Origin: Planctomycetia bacterium
Lineage (GTDB): Bacteria; Planctomycetota; Phycisphaerae; Phycisphaerales; SM1A02
Length of the DNA: 57,491 nt
NCBI GenBank assembly: GCA_005799495.1
Contig: SYGP01000017.1
Coordinates: 1-57,491 of the forward strand
Reading direction: 5' to 3'
How positions within the stretch are numbered: the stretch's first letter is position 1; each line of letters starts with the position of its first letter. The notes beneath the pieces were generated by a model, which had not been told where the DNA came from, did no database searches, and saw only the letters and a list, made by a program, of their open reading frames with translations. Shown piece after piece: positions 9,376-18,632 of this stretch. A program made the translations under genes and the position numbers.

Positions 9376-10752
9376 TCAGCGCCGCCCGCGCGTTGGTCGG
9401 TTCCATCCAGACGAGCGCGGCGAGCGACCCGTCGTTGGAGTGGGCACCGTTGGAGTGGTCGCCGCTGCATTCGCTCGTGCGTGGCGACCGCCTTTTCCAC
9501 GCGTGTGATCGACCTTGGTCGAATCTCTCGTCGGTCGGATCGCAGCACTCGGCTGCGGTTCGGCCAGCGAGATGCCCGCGGGCATCTGTCGCACAGGGAT
9601 CAGCCTGCGGGTGAGCTTCTCGATGCTGCGCAGGAGTCCACGCTCCTCGTGATCGCAGAAACTGATCGAAGCGCCGCTCGCGCCTGCGCGCGCCGTGCGC
9701 CCGATTCGGTGCACATATGCCTCGGGTTCCATCGGCAGGTCGATGTTCACAACATGGGTGATGCCGTCGATGTCGAGCCCGCGCGCGGCGATGTCCGTCG
9801 CCACGAGCACGCGCACGCGCCCCTCGCGAAAGGCGAGCAGTGCGCGGACGCGGTAGTTCTGCCCCTTGTTCCCGTGGATGGCCTCCGCGGGGATGCCGTG
9901 CGCGAGCAGCCGCTTCAGGACGCGGTCGGCGCCATGCTTGGTCTTGGTGAACGCCACCACGCGCTGCATGGCGGGATCCTGCAGGAGGTGAACGAGCAAG
10001 GGAACCTTGTGAGCCCTCGGCACATGAATGAGTTCCTGCGCGATCTTCTCGACGGTGGTCGCCTCGGGCGTGACGGCCACGCGTACAGGATCATGCATCA
10101 GTTGGTCCACGAGATGACGGATCTCGTTGGGCATCGTCGCACTGAACAGCATGGTCTGGCGCTTCTTCGGCACGCGCGCGGTGATGCGCTGGATCGGCTT
10201 GATGAACCCCATGTCGAGCATGCGATCCGCTTCATCGAGCACGAGCGTGTGGATGGTGTCCAGATGAACGAATCCCTGCTCCATGAGATCGATCAGTCGC
10301 CCAGGCGTTGCGACGATGATGTCGACGCCAGCTTGCAGCGCCTTGACCTGAGGGCGCTGACCGACTCCACCGAAGATCACCGCATGGCGCAGGTGCAGAC
10401 TGCGGCCGTAGGTCGCGAAACTCTCCGCGATCTGCGCTGCGAGTTCGCGCGTCGGCGCAAGGATGAGCACACGCGGTCGGCGAGCGCTGTGTCCGTGCGG
10501 TTGTTCTGCGGCTTTCAATCGATGGAGGATCGGGAGCGCAAACGCGGCGGTCTTGCCTGTGCCCGTCTGCGCAATCCCAAGCACATCGCGACCAGAGAGC
10601 GCGATGGGAATGGTCTGCGCCTGAATCGGCGTGGGAGTGCTGTAACCCTCGGCTTGCACCGCCTTCAGGATGAGCGGGTGCAGGTGAAGGCTGTGGAAGC
10701 CCGCGGAAGCGGGCACGGCGGGAGATTTGGGATGTGTCACGGGAAAAACCAC
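9376..10752 (-). CDS. DEAD-box ATP-dependent RNA helicase (RhlE-like)
   Basis: This 458-residue helicase unwinds RNA duplexes in ribosome assembly or RNA decay. All core motifs are visible: Q-motif region STPTPIQAQTIP, Walker A AQTGTGKT, PTRELAAQ, TPGRL, DEAD variant LDEADRMLDMGF, SAT in LFSATMP, and HRIGRTARAG. The C-terminal tail is basic, low in complexity and Thr/Pro-rich (about residues 395-458), as in RhlE-like helicases. The start is a GTG without a clear ribosome site. It lies 77 bases after the photolyase gene on the same strand and converges with the FGE gene. Confidence 0.93.
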   Translation of the reverse strand: MVFPVTHPKSPAVPASAGFHSLHLHPLILKAVQAEGYSTPTPIQAQTIPIALSGRDVLGIAQTGTGKTAAFALPILHRLKAAEQPHGHSARRPRVLILAPTRELAAQIAESFATYGRSLHLRHAVIFGGVGQRPQVKALQAGVDIIVATPGRLIDLMEQGFVHLDTIHTLVLDEADRMLDMGFIKPIQRITARVPKKRQTMLFSATMPNEIRHLVDQLMHDPVRVAVTPEATTVEKIAQELIHVPRAHKVPLLVHLLQDPAMQRVVAFTKTKHGADRVLKRLLAHGIPAEAIHGNKGQNYRVRALLAFREGRVRVLVATDIAARGLDIDGITHVVNIDLPMEPEAYVHRIGRTARAGASGASISFCDHEERGLLRSIEKLTRRLIPVRQMPAGISLAEPQPSAAIRPTRDSTKVDHTRGKGGRHARANAAATTPTVPTPTTGRSPRSSGWNRPTRGRR

Positions 10753-10829
10753 GGGCGGCGTAACGGAACGCTTCCGTGACGATCAGGCAGTGTACAGGCG
10801 CGCACCATGAAACGGTTCGCTGCATCCGA

Positions 10830-12197
10830 TCAGTCGCGAACCCACAGCGCGCGATAGGCGCCGTTCGCGTCGTACCGATTTGCCTGCGACTGCACATCGA
10901 AGACGCGATTGCGCGGATCGTTGCCCACGCCTGCGACATATTGCCAGTTGCCCCAGTTCGGTCCGACATCGAAGTCGATCAGTTGGCTCTCGAACCACGC
11001 GGCGCCCCAGCGCCAATCAATGCCCGCGGTCTTCGCGAGCCAACTCGCGACATTCTGCCGCGCACGGTTCGACAATTGCCCCGTCGCGCGCAGTTCGCGC
11101 ATGCTTGCGTCCACGAATGGCTCGCCCGTGCGTCCTTCGCACCATGCCGCGAAGCCGCGCTCATCCTGTGCGCCGCAGGGTGTTCGTCCGAGCACGCCGT
11201 TCGCCTTGAACGCACGATCGCGTGCGTGTCGCACCCAGAAATGGAAGTAGTCGCGCCACAGCAGTTCGAAGAAGAGCCAGTAGGTGCTCTCGTTGGCAGT
11301 GCGTTCGCGCTCATACCGACGGATCTCCGCGGCGACTTCACGCGGCGAGAGCGTGCCGAGCGCAAGCCAGGGCGAGAGCCGCGATGAGAAGTCCGCGCCG
11401 ATCAGCCCATCGCGCGTCTGCTTGTAGCGCGCGATGCAGTCGGTCTCCCAGAACCACCGCTGCACACGCGCGAGCCCATGCGATCGGCCGCCGACGCATG
11501 TGAACGCCATCCGTGCATCCTGCGATACGGCCGCCGCACGCGCTTCATGGAAATCCGCACAGGCAAGAACGCGATCGGTGTCTTCGGTCGCACGCGAGCA
11601 GAGGTCGGTCGGCATTGCTGCGAGAACAGGCTCACGCACAGGCTCGCGAACGCGACACTTCTTCTCCACGATCCGCCGGAAGTTCGAGAACACATCGGGC
11701 AGGTCGTCGACCGAGAATGGCAGGTCGCTCGCCGCGATCATGGTCGTTTCATCGTGCACCACGAGCGCGATGCCATGCTCTGCAAGCGCCCGCGCAGCGG
11801 CGGCGTTCTCCCGTTCTTCATCCGACGCACGGCAGGGTGCGGTGTGCACTTCGGCAACACCCAGTTCCGATGCAAGCGCCGCGACACAATGCGCTGCATT
11901 GCCGCGGGCGACGAAGAGCGCCGAGCCCTTCGCCTGCCAGTCGTGTCGAAGTTCGTCGACTGCCTGGAGCAGGTGACCGATGCGCCGCGGGCTCACTCGG
12001 ACAAAGTCGGGCAGGGTCGTGTGTTGCTCGGCGCGACCGCGTTCGAGGCGCACGGGCGCTGCGACATGCTCTGGCAGCACGACCAGGCCGACCACGCGAC
12101 CATCCGACGCCGCTGCCGCCGCCGTCACAGCCGCGTTGTCCGAAAGCCGCAAGTCCGTTCGGTACCACACGAGCGCGCCGCTTCGAAGGCAAGTCAT
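10830..12197 (-). CDS. DASH-type cryptochrome/photolyase
   Basis: This 455-residue flavoprotein belongs to the photolyase/cryptochrome family, which repairs UV-induced pyrimidine dimers using blue light. The N-terminal antenna domain starts GALVWYRTDLRLSDNAAV. The DASH subgroup is suggested by LPFSVDDLPDVFSNFR and by the FAD-domain end PNWGNWQYVAGVGNDPRN. Other FAD-domain motifs are FSSRLSPWLALGTLSPR and WRDYFHFW. DASH proteins repair dimers mainly in single-stranded DNA. The divergent gap to the next gene is only about 60 bases, so the two promoters would overlap. Confidence 0.92.
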   Translation of the reverse strand: MTCLRSGALVWYRTDLRLSDNAAVTAAAAASDGRVVGLVVLPEHVAAPVRLERGRAEQHTTLPDFVRVSPRRIGHLLQAVDELRHDWQAKGSALFVARGNAAHCVAALASELGVAEVHTAPCRASDEERENAAAARALAEHGIALVVHDETTMIAASDLPFSVDDLPDVFSNFRRIVEKKCRVREPVREPVLAAMPTDLCSRATEDTDRVLACADFHEARAAAVSQDARMAFTCVGGRSHGLARVQRWFWETDCIARYKQTRDGLIGADFSSRLSPWLALGTLSPREVAAEIRRYERERTANESTYWLFFELLWRDYFHFWVRHARDRAFKANGVLGRTPCGAQDERGFAAWCEGRTGEPFVDASMRELRATGQLSNRARQNVASWLAKTAGIDWRWGAAWFESQLIDFDVGPNWGNWQYVAGVGNDPRNRVFDVQSQANRYDANGAYRALWVRD

Positions 12198-12256
12198 CCT
12201 GAAGGACTGTAGGAAACAGGATTGAGCCGCGCCGCATTCAACCTATCTTGCTGTGC

Positions 12257-15200
12257 ATGAAGTGGAAGCACTCCCTGCGAGGACTGATGTGCGCGTGGCA
12301 GGTGGTTGCGCAACTGGGGACTCAGGAGTTGCTCGCGGCGAACGCGACTGCGGACGGGGTCTACTTCACCTACCTCTGGCATCTCGAGCAGCCGCTGTAC
12401 TGGCCCGATCAGCAAGCGAGCGGCACGGACCGGACCGAACGCGCGTGGCAGAGCATCCTCCGACGCGATGCGGGCGCCGCGCATCCAGAGAACGACCTCC
12501 GTTCCATCTTCGGTCTCGATGACCGAGTGGCCGCCTACCAGTACCGACCGCGCGACACCGTGAACGCAATCTCATGGACGGCGGAGGGTGGAGCGCAAGT
12601 CAGTTTCAGCGGTGGGCTCATCGCCAACATTCAATCGTTTGCCGATGCGGGTGGGCAACTCGGATATGGCACCAACTGGACTGGTGCGTGGCGCCAAGCG
12701 CGAGGCCTGCAGACCAACCTGTCCGCCGGTTCGCCGACTCGCTCGCGTCTGGACATCGTCCTGTTTTCCTACCACCACGCGCTGCTGCCCCTCATCGACG
12801 ACGCTGCCGTGCGCATGGAAATCCGCATCTATAAGGAGGCGTACCCATCGGTGTGGGGAACGAGCCCCGCCCTGAGCAAGGGGTTCTTCCCAAGCGAGAT
12901 GGCGTTCAGCGAGCGGATCATTCCCATCCTGCAACAGGAGGGAGTGGAGTGGTGCCTCGTGAGTTCTGAAAAGATCGCGCGCGCGTACTCCAACTTCCCC
13001 GTGCAGTTCGGGTCGGGTGGCGTGAACTGCGATCCACCGAACAAGGCGGATCAGGTGAATGGTGCCGCGACGGCGTTCACGCGATCTTCGATCAGTCGCG
13101 GCTGCGGACCTGCAGAGGCGCTGCCTGGCTCCTACCGACCGCACCGCGCAAAGTGGGTGAATCCAACAACAGGTGCCGAGAGTTCCATCACCGTCGTGCC
13201 GTGCAGCCAGATCCTTGGGTGGGAGGATGGCTACTCGCCGCTGAGTTTGCAACGGCTGCAGCAGTTGGCGCCATCGAACGATCCTGCGCGTCCGATGCTC
13301 GTGGTGCTTGCGCATGACGGCGACAACGCGTGGGGCGGCGGCTACTCGTACTACATGGAGGCGGTGCCCAACTTCGTGGGGCAGGCGAGCAGCGCGGGCT
13401 TTGTGCCGAGCGTCGTGCAGAAGTACCTCGATTCTCATCCCGTGCCCGCCAACGATCTGGTGCATGTCGAAGACGGAGCATGGGTGAACGCCGACGGTGA
13501 CTTCGGTGCGCCGCAGTTCCTGAACTGGAACTATCCGCCCGTGAATGCGCAGGGGCAAGTCGACATCGTGAATGGCTGGGCGGAGGATGTGCGCAACTGG
13601 GCAGTCATCACTGCTGCGCAGAATTGGGTGAGTACGGCTGAGGCAGTCAGCACCGCCGTAGGCAACCCCGTTCGACCCGCGAAGGTCTTGAATCCAGATG
13701 CGTCAACCACTGCGGCTGAACGAGCGTGGCACTTTTTCCTCGGGTCGCTCAACAGCGGCTACATGTATTACGGCACGGCGCTCGACATGGAGGTGAAGAC
13801 AACGATTGCATGCAACGAAGCGCTGCAGCATGCCACCGCTGTCGTCGGATCGGGCAGCGGTGAAACGACTCCGCCAACGATCTGGTATCCGCAGCGTTGG
13901 CCGTGGAACCCGGGCAGCATCAACTACGGCGCACCCTACGGGTATTCGCAGAACCAAGATGACGGCGACTTCACCGTGTGGAGCCTGGTGCACGATGTCA
14001 GCGGCTTGCAGTCCGTGACGCTGAAGTGGCGGCAGGATGTGGACGGGGAAAATCCGCTGGAGAGCAATCAGAACGAGACTTTCGCGGGCGGCAGTGAAGT
14101 GGGTGCGTGGCAGTCGCTGCCGATGACCTCGGCGGTGTTTCCAGCAGAGAACATCTTCAACTTCGCCGGGATCGACTTCTTCGAGATGCCGCAGCAGATC
14201 GCGCACCGCGTGCACGCGAACATCACGGGAGTCCGAAGCGCGCTCATCGATTACTACATCGAGGCAGTCGATACGCGAGGGAATGTTGCAACAAGCCCGA
14301 TTCTGCATGTGTGGGTCGGTGCGGGCATGACGGGCGGCGGAGGTGGCGGCGCAACGGTTGTGAGTGTGTCGCCGAGTCCAGTGCTGGCAGGCCAAACGGT
14401 CATCGTTTCCTACAACCCATCGGGACGGCCGCTCGCGGGCGCCGCGGCAGTCAACCTGTACTACGGGATCAACGAGTGGCAGTCCGTCCTTCCGGCTGTG
14501 CCGATGCAGTGGATCGCCGCAGAGGGAGTTTGGCGGGCGAGCGTTCTTGTGCCGAACAGCGCGCAGCAGCTCGACATGGTGTTCAACAATGGAGCTGGTG
14601 TGTGGGACAACAATGGTGGAGCGGACTGGCACTTCACCGTCGAGGGTGGCTCGGGACAAAGCGACTGGGTGATGGATGGCCTGCTCGATACGGATGCAAA
14701 GCTGGTGGGGGAGAACGGGACGCGGCGCCTCTGGGCAGGCCTGAAGTTGGGACGGTTGTATGTGGCAGTGCAGGATGCGGGCGGCGGTGACGACGCATTC
14801 GTCGCGCTTCGAGCTGATGTGCCTGGACCCCTGCAGTCGGCGATGTGGACCAAGGCAGGGCAAGTTGCTGCGTGGGGTGCGTTCCTGGCTGCGGAGAATG
14901 ACAATCAGTTTGCGGGTTGGTTTGATGCGGCGGGAGTGCAGCGCACAGGCAGCGCATGGCGCAGCGCGCGCGGGGGCAGCAGTGGAGTCCTCGAGGGCAC
15001 CGCAGAGTTTGCCACGCTCTTCGGCGCCCAGCCGCAGCGCATCGCATTCGCGGGCTTGCGCTTCGCCACCGCCAACGCTGGTGGACTGCGGTCGAACGCG
15101 CAGGTGCCTGCGAGCATCGACGGCAATGGCAATGCGGAAGCGGGAGAGTGGATACTCGTCGATCTGTGTGCCCTTGCGGTGGGCGCTTCGTGCTGCCCAG

Positions 15201-15352
15201 GCGATCTCAATGGAAACGGCGCGGTGGATGGCGCTGACCTGACGCTGCTCGTGGGTGCTTGGGGCAGCGCTGGTGGTGATCTGACGGGCGACGGTCAGAC
15301 CGATGGCGCCGACCTCAGTGCACTGCTGAGCGGTTGGGGTTCCTGCCCCTGA
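12257..15352 (+). CDS. secreted GH57-like glycosidase with CBM25 and dockerin-like C-terminus
   Basis: This 1031-residue protein probably attacks alpha-glucans outside the cell. The N-terminal 450 residues resemble GH57: GVYFTYLWHLEQPLYWPD, SYHHALLPL, GFFPSEMAF with a candidate nucleophile Glu214, and LAHDGDNAW with a candidate acid Asp354. A middle beta-rich region follows (about 530-690). Residues about 705-798 match a CBM25 starch-binding module (VNLYYGINEWQS, MVFNNGAGVWDNN). The C-terminus (about 980-1031) has two EF-hand-like repeats (DLNGNGAVDGADL, DLTGDGQTDGADL) ending GWGSC, as in many planctomycete secreted proteins. I prefer ATG 12257 over TTG 12248. The signal peptide is poorly hydrophobic, so export is inferred from the domains. 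Confidence 0.82.
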   Translation: MKWKHSLRGLMCAWQVVAQLGTQELLAANATADGVYFTYLWHLEQPLYWPDQQASGTDRTERAWQSILRRDAGAAHPENDLRSIFGLDDRVAAYQYRPRDTVNAISWTAEGGAQVSFSGGLIANIQSFADAGGQLGYGTNWTGAWRQARGLQTNLSAGSPTRSRLDIVLFSYHHALLPLIDDAAVRMEIRIYKEAYPSVWGTSPALSKGFFPSEMAFSERIIPILQQEGVEWCLVSSEKIARAYSNFPVQFGSGGVNCDPPNKADQVNGAATAFTRSSISRGCGPAEALPGSYRPHRAKWVNPTTGAESSITVVPCSQILGWEDGYSPLSLQRLQQLAPSNDPARPMLVVLAHDGDNAWGGGYSYYMEAVPNFVGQASSAGFVPSVVQKYLDSHPVPANDLVHVEDGAWVNADGDFGAPQFLNWNYPPVNAQGQVDIVNGWAEDVRNWAVITAAQNWVSTAEAVSTAVGNPVRPAKVLNPDASTTAAERAWHFFLGSLNSGYMYYGTALDMEVKTTIACNEALQHATAVVGSGSGETTPPTIWYPQRWPWNPGSINYGAPYGYSQNQDDGDFTVWSLVHDVSGLQSVTLKWRQDVDGENPLESNQNETFAGGSEVGAWQSLPMTSAVFPAENIFNFAGIDFFEMPQQIAHRVHANITGVRSALIDYYIEAVDTRGNVATSPILHVWVGAGMTGGGGGGATVVSVSPSPVLAGQTVIVSYNPSGRPLAGAAAVNLYYGINEWQSVLPAVPMQWIAAEGVWRASVLVPNSAQQLDMVFNNGAGVWDNNGGADWHFTVEGGSGQSDWVMDGLLDTDAKLVGENGTRRLWAGLKLGRLYVAVQDAGGGDDAFVALRADVPGPLQSAMWTKAGQVAAWGAFLAAENDNQFAGWFDAAGVQRTGSAWRSARGGSSGVLEGTAEFATLFGAQPQRIAFAGLRFATANAGGLRSNAQVPASIDGNGNAEAGEWILVDLCALAVGASCCPGDLNGNGAVDGADLTLLVGAWGSAGGDLTGDGQTDGADLSALLSGWGSCP

Positions 15353-15399
15353 TCTGAACTCTCCCCAAATCGCCAACGACCCCGAAGGATGCGAGCGCC

Positions 15400-17037
15400 G
15401 TGATTCTGACATTGACTCAGTGCATTGGAGGACTGGGCATCTTCTTCGCGGGCATGTACCTGCTCACGGAGAATCTCCGTCTGTTGACGGGCCGCCGATT
15501 CCGCGAGGCGGTTGCGCGCTTCACGCGCTCGCGCCCCGCGGCAGTGGCGTGGGGCGTTTCGGCGGGGGCTGTGATGCAGAGCACTCCCGCGGTGACGCTG
15601 ATCGCCATCAGCATGCTCGGCAGCGGACTCATCGCGGTGGAGACGGGGCTCGCGATGGTGCTCGGCTGCAATGTCGGCACATCGCTGCTCGTGGTGGTTG
15701 CCTCGCTCGACATCAAGATCCTCGTCTTCGCCCTGTTGGGATTCGCCGGCTTGTCGTTCGCGAGCACGCGATTGGCGGCTGCGCGGACCGTGCCGCTCAT
15801 TGTGTTCGGCATTGGGCTTGTCTTCCTCGGACTCGACCTTCTGAAGGATGCGGTGGGACCGATCGCCCAGCAACCGTGGCTGCGCGAACTGCTCGCCTCG
15901 TCCGGGTCGTCGATGCCGCTGCTGTTCCTTGTCGGCATCGTGTTGTCCGTGCTGACGCAATCGGCCAACTCGATCATGCTGCTGGCCATCGCGCTTGCAG
16001 ATGCGGGGGCGCTCACCTTCAACCAAGCGGTGATCACGATCTACGGCGCCAATGTCGGCGACAGCATGCTGACCTGGGTGCTCTCCATGCCACTGCGCGG
16101 ACGCCAGCGGCAGGTGGCGATGTTCCAAGTGGCGTTCAACTCGATCGCTGCATGCGTGATGGTGCCGTTGTTGGTGGTGGAACTCGCGGGAGGCGTTCCG
16201 CTGGTGCTGGCGTTGGCGCGGCAGATCACCGTTGATCCGCCGTTGCAACTGGCGTGTCTCTCCGTGATGTTCAACATCGGCGGCGCGATCACGCTGTTTC
16301 CGTGCATTCCATGGGCGGCGCGAATACTCGCGCGTCGCTACCCGCCACCCACCGAGGAGGGCGATGCAGCGCCGCAGTTCCTCTATGCCGAAGCGGCCGC
16401 GGAGCCTGAGTCGGGACTGGCCCTTGCGGCATTGGAGCAGCGGAGACTCGTGTCGTTCATGCCTCGACTGTTGGCGATCGCGCGCGAGAAGCCTGCCGAT
16501 GCGCCCGCGCGGATTCGGCAAAGGCGTGATTCGATCCAGCAACTGAGCGCCGCGATCAACGAGTTCCTTGATCGGGTGGGTGAACGCTCGTTGCACGCCG
16601 GCGCGTACGAACAGCTCCATGCCGCGAGCAGCAAGGCGGAACTCATCGATGAGATCGCGGACACCATTGCCGAGTTGGCTTCCGCCGCAGTCGTGGCGGG
16701 GCGGCATGAGGCCACCCACAGGCTCAGCAGCAGCATCGTCGAGGGCATTGACGCGATGTTGCTCACTGCTGCGGAGGCGATGGGACCCGACGGTCGCGAA
16801 GAACTGGATGTTCTGCGGACCATGACCGGTGACCGCAGCACGCTCATGCGAAGAATTCGTGAAGACTATCTCGCGCGCGAGGCTGACCTCTCGGCAGGAG
16901 ACCGAAGGGATATTCTCTCCCTGACGATCGTCGCGGAGCGCGCATCGTGGCTGCTGCATCGGCTGGCGGCCGCGCTGCTTGAGGAGAGTCGAATCGAAGG
17001 TGGTGGTGGGTCTGCCCAGAAGACCCCGAATCTTTGA
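15400..17037 (+). CDS. Na/Pi cotransporter family protein with PhoU-like C-terminus
   Basis: This 545-residue membrane protein resembles sodium/phosphate cotransporters of the NptA/YjbB family. The N-terminal 310 residues hold the two inverted halves: GGLGIFFAGMYLLTENLR, then a QST motif in GAVMQSTPAVTLIA, and in the second half LTQSANSIMLL with GANVGDSM. The C-terminal 200 residues are helical and PhoU-like (QQLSAAINEFLDRVGERS and similar), as is common in this family. The start is GTG 15400. It follows the glycosidase gene after 47 bases and precedes the STAS gene by 37. The first QSS-type motif reads QST. The substrate is inferred from family only. Confidence 0.85.
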   Translation: MILTLTQCIGGLGIFFAGMYLLTENLRLLTGRRFREAVARFTRSRPAAVAWGVSAGAVMQSTPAVTLIAISMLGSGLIAVETGLAMVLGCNVGTSLLVVVASLDIKILVFALLGFAGLSFASTRLAAARTVPLIVFGIGLVFLGLDLLKDAVGPIAQQPWLRELLASSGSSMPLLFLVGIVLSVLTQSANSIMLLAIALADAGALTFNQAVITIYGANVGDSMLTWVLSMPLRGRQRQVAMFQVAFNSIAACVMVPLLVVELAGGVPLVLALARQITVDPPLQLACLSVMFNIGGAITLFPCIPWAARILARRYPPPTEEGDAAPQFLYAEAAAEPESGLALAALEQRRLVSFMPRLLAIAREKPADAPARIRQRRDSIQQLSAAINEFLDRVGERSLHAGAYEQLHAASSKAELIDEIADTIAELASAAVVAGRHEATHRLSSSIVEGIDAMLLTAAEAMGPDGREELDVLRTMTGDRSTLMRRIREDYLAREADLSAGDRRDILSLTIVAERASWLLHRLAAALLEESRIEGGGGSAQKTPNL

Positions 17038-17074
17038 AGTGGATCTCTGTTGGCGAATCAGGGAGTGCGCATCC

Positions 17075-17416
17075 ATGTTGAAGACAGAACGAACGAGTGA
17101 GAATGTGTTGGTCATTCGGATCGAGGGACGGCTCGATGGGGTATCCCGAGCCACCGTCGAGCCCGCCATCATCAGCGAACTGCAGTCGGTGCCGTGTGCG
17201 ATCGTTGATTTGTCCGGCGTTCCATTCATCGGAAGCGAAGGCCTTCGACTGCTCCTGATGCTTCGAAGGCGACCGGGCAGTGCGCGCATGCTTCTGTGCA
17301 ACATGCAAGGCCATGTTCGCGAAGTATTCGAGATCAGCGGGCTGCTGCCGCTCTTCGATGTCTTCGCGGCGCGGGACGAGGCAGAACACGCAGCGCGCTC
17401 GCACAGTCCGAGTTGA
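17075..17416 (+). CDS. STAS-domain anti-anti-sigma factor (RsbV/SpoIIAA-like)
   Basis: This 113-residue single-domain protein has the STAS fold pattern: NVLVIRIEGRLDGVS, AIVDLSGVPFIGSEGLRLLL, and a final VFEISGLLPLFDVF. The phosphorylatable serine position is kept (Ser54 in FIGSEGL). In partner switches such a protein binds an anti-sigma kinase when dephosphorylated by a PP2C phosphatase. No RsbW-type kinase is in the window, but a receiver-PP2C protein is encoded at 26258-27412, making it a candidate partner. The start is ATG 17075 with GGGAG nine bases upstream; an upstream in-frame start would run into the previous gene. Confidence 0.85.
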   Translation: MLKTERTSENVLVIRIEGRLDGVSRATVEPAIISELQSVPCAIVDLSGVPFIGSEGLRLLLMLRRRPGSARMLLCNMQGHVREVFEISGLLPLFDVFAARDEAEHAARSHSPS

Positions 17417-17578
17417 TTCGCCCCAAGTTGGGCAGTGCGTTCGCGTGCCGCCCGAACAAGGTCGAGGTCGGTGAATCCCTCGAGCCTGCCGCCCGCCGAG
17501 ACGCGAAACAGTGACGAGAGGTCGACGCGGAAGAGCCCTCCCAGTGTCGCAAGCAGTATCGCAAGGGCGCGCTCGGGG

Positions 17579-18031
17579 TCATCGCTTCCAGCCTCGCACG
17601 ACCGCCCAACCGGCGGCCGCCATCGGGATGTAGGCCCCGATGAGATCAAGCAACACCCACCAGGTGGGCGTTGCAGGCAGGGCGCGCACCATCATGATGC
17701 CGCCGATGAGAAAGAGGCACCCAATCTGCAACGCGGCGATCATTCCGCTTCTGCGCGTGCGTGCGATCGCCGATGCCACGAGTGCCCCAACAAAGGTGCC
17801 GCCAGCGTGAGCAATGAAAGGTGGCAACAAGCGTGGCGGGTCGGCAGCGGCGATCGCTGCATTCAAGACCGCGGGATCCGATGCGTCACCGCCTCCGCTT
17901 GGGACAAGTGGGAACAGCCAAACACCCACCTGAATGAGCGCAACATTGACGCCACTTCCAGCGAGCAGTCCAGCGAAAAGCGACCCAGCCCACCAAAGGA
18001 ATCGCGTCAGGAGTGACGGCGCGCTGTTCAT
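17579..18031 (-). CDS. small polytopic membrane protein of unknown function
   Basis: I do not recognise this 150-residue protein. It has about four hydrophobic segments: LLTRFLWWAGSLFAGLLAG, FIAHAGGTFVGALVASAIA, MIAALQIGCLFLIGGIMMV and WVLLDLIGAYIPMAAAGWAVV. The first is followed by a Gly/Asp-rich loop. It lies alone on the minus strand between the STAS gene and the divergent H-NS-like gene, with 94 bases to the latter. The reading frame has planctomycete-like GC-rich codon use. Confidence 0.6.
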   Translation of the reverse strand: MNSAPSLLTRFLWWAGSLFAGLLAGSGVNVALIQVGVWLFPLVPSGGGDASDPAVLNAAIAAADPPRLLPPFIAHAGGTFVGALVASAIARTRRSGMIAALQIGCLFLIGGIMMVRALPATPTWWVLLDLIGAYIPMAAAGWAVVRGWKR

Positions 18032-18065
18032 GGCGGCGAGAGTACGCGGGCAACGCGGTCGGCTG

Positions 18066-18119
18066 TTGGAAATCTGACGCAGATGCAGAGTAGAATAAAT
18101 CTGGTGTCAGGGATATACT
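18066..18119 (+). promoter_or_regulatory. candidate promoter(s) of the H-NS-like gene
   Basis: This is an unusually AT-rich patch for the window. TTGGAA (18066) and TAGAAT (18091) form a sigma-70-like pair with a long 19-base spacer. TATACT at 18114 is a second -10 candidate that would give an almost leaderless transcript. No ribosome site precedes the ATG at 18126. Confidence 0.3.
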
Positions 18120-18125
18120 CCGATC

Positions 18126-18488
18126 ATGGCAACAACATATGAAACGATCATGGCAAAGGTTCGTGATCTGACTCGAAAGGCGGAACAGGCCAAGCGCGCT
18201 GAGCAGAAGTCGCGCGCTCGCGCAATCCATCGCATCCGGCAGATCATGAAGGATCACAGGATTTCACTGGCGCATCTTGGCGGCACATCGATCGGCGGAT
18301 CGACCAGCGGGCCCAAGGCCGCCAAGCGCCGCCTGTCTCCCACGGATGGACGCCTGAAGGTCAAGCCGAAGTACCGCCATCCAAAGTCCAAGGAGACTTG
18401 GTCGGGGCGGGGCAAGACCCCGCGCTGGCTCGCCACCGAGATCAAGAACGGAAAGCGCGCGGAAGATTTCCTGATCAAGACCAAATAA
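18126..18488 (+). CDS. H-NS-like nucleoid-associated protein
   Basis: This 120-residue basic protein ends in a clear H-NS-type DNA-binding motif (KYRHPKSKETWSGRGKTPRWL region, residues about 80-102), close to the consensus of proteobacterial H-NS/StpA and related proteins. The N-terminal 45 residues are charged and helical (KVRDLTRKAEQAKRAEQKSR) and could mediate dimerisation. A Gly/Ser/Lys-rich linker lies between. Such proteins bind AT-rich DNA and silence acquired genes. H-NS is typically proteobacterial, so this copy may be a transferred gene. It lies 145 bases upstream of the chemosensory operon on the same strand. Confidence 0.8.
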   Translation: MATTYETIMAKVRDLTRKAEQAKRAEQKSRARAIHRIRQIMKDHRISLAHLGGTSIGGSTSGPKAAKRRLSPTDGRLKVKPKYRHPKSKETWSGRGKTPRWLATEIKNGKRAEDFLIKTK

Positions 18489-18508
18489 CCAAAACGTTGG
18501 GTTTTGGT
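18488..18508 (+). terminator. stem-loop after the H-NS-like gene
   Basis: ACCAAAAC and GTTTTGGT form a perfect 8-bp stem with a five-base loop (GTTGG), starting at the last base of the stop codon. No U-tract follows, so it may be a weak terminator or a transcript-end stabiliser. Confidence 0.45.
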
Positions 18509-18632
18509 CCGCGATCGATCGGATTATCCGACCTCCGTTCGAGGTTCGGCTTCCACACGGATTTTTCTCGCATTGGGCGCCCTGTGCGCCCGATGGGTAA
18601 AGGCTCCAGCGGATAAATCCGAAGGTCCATCC

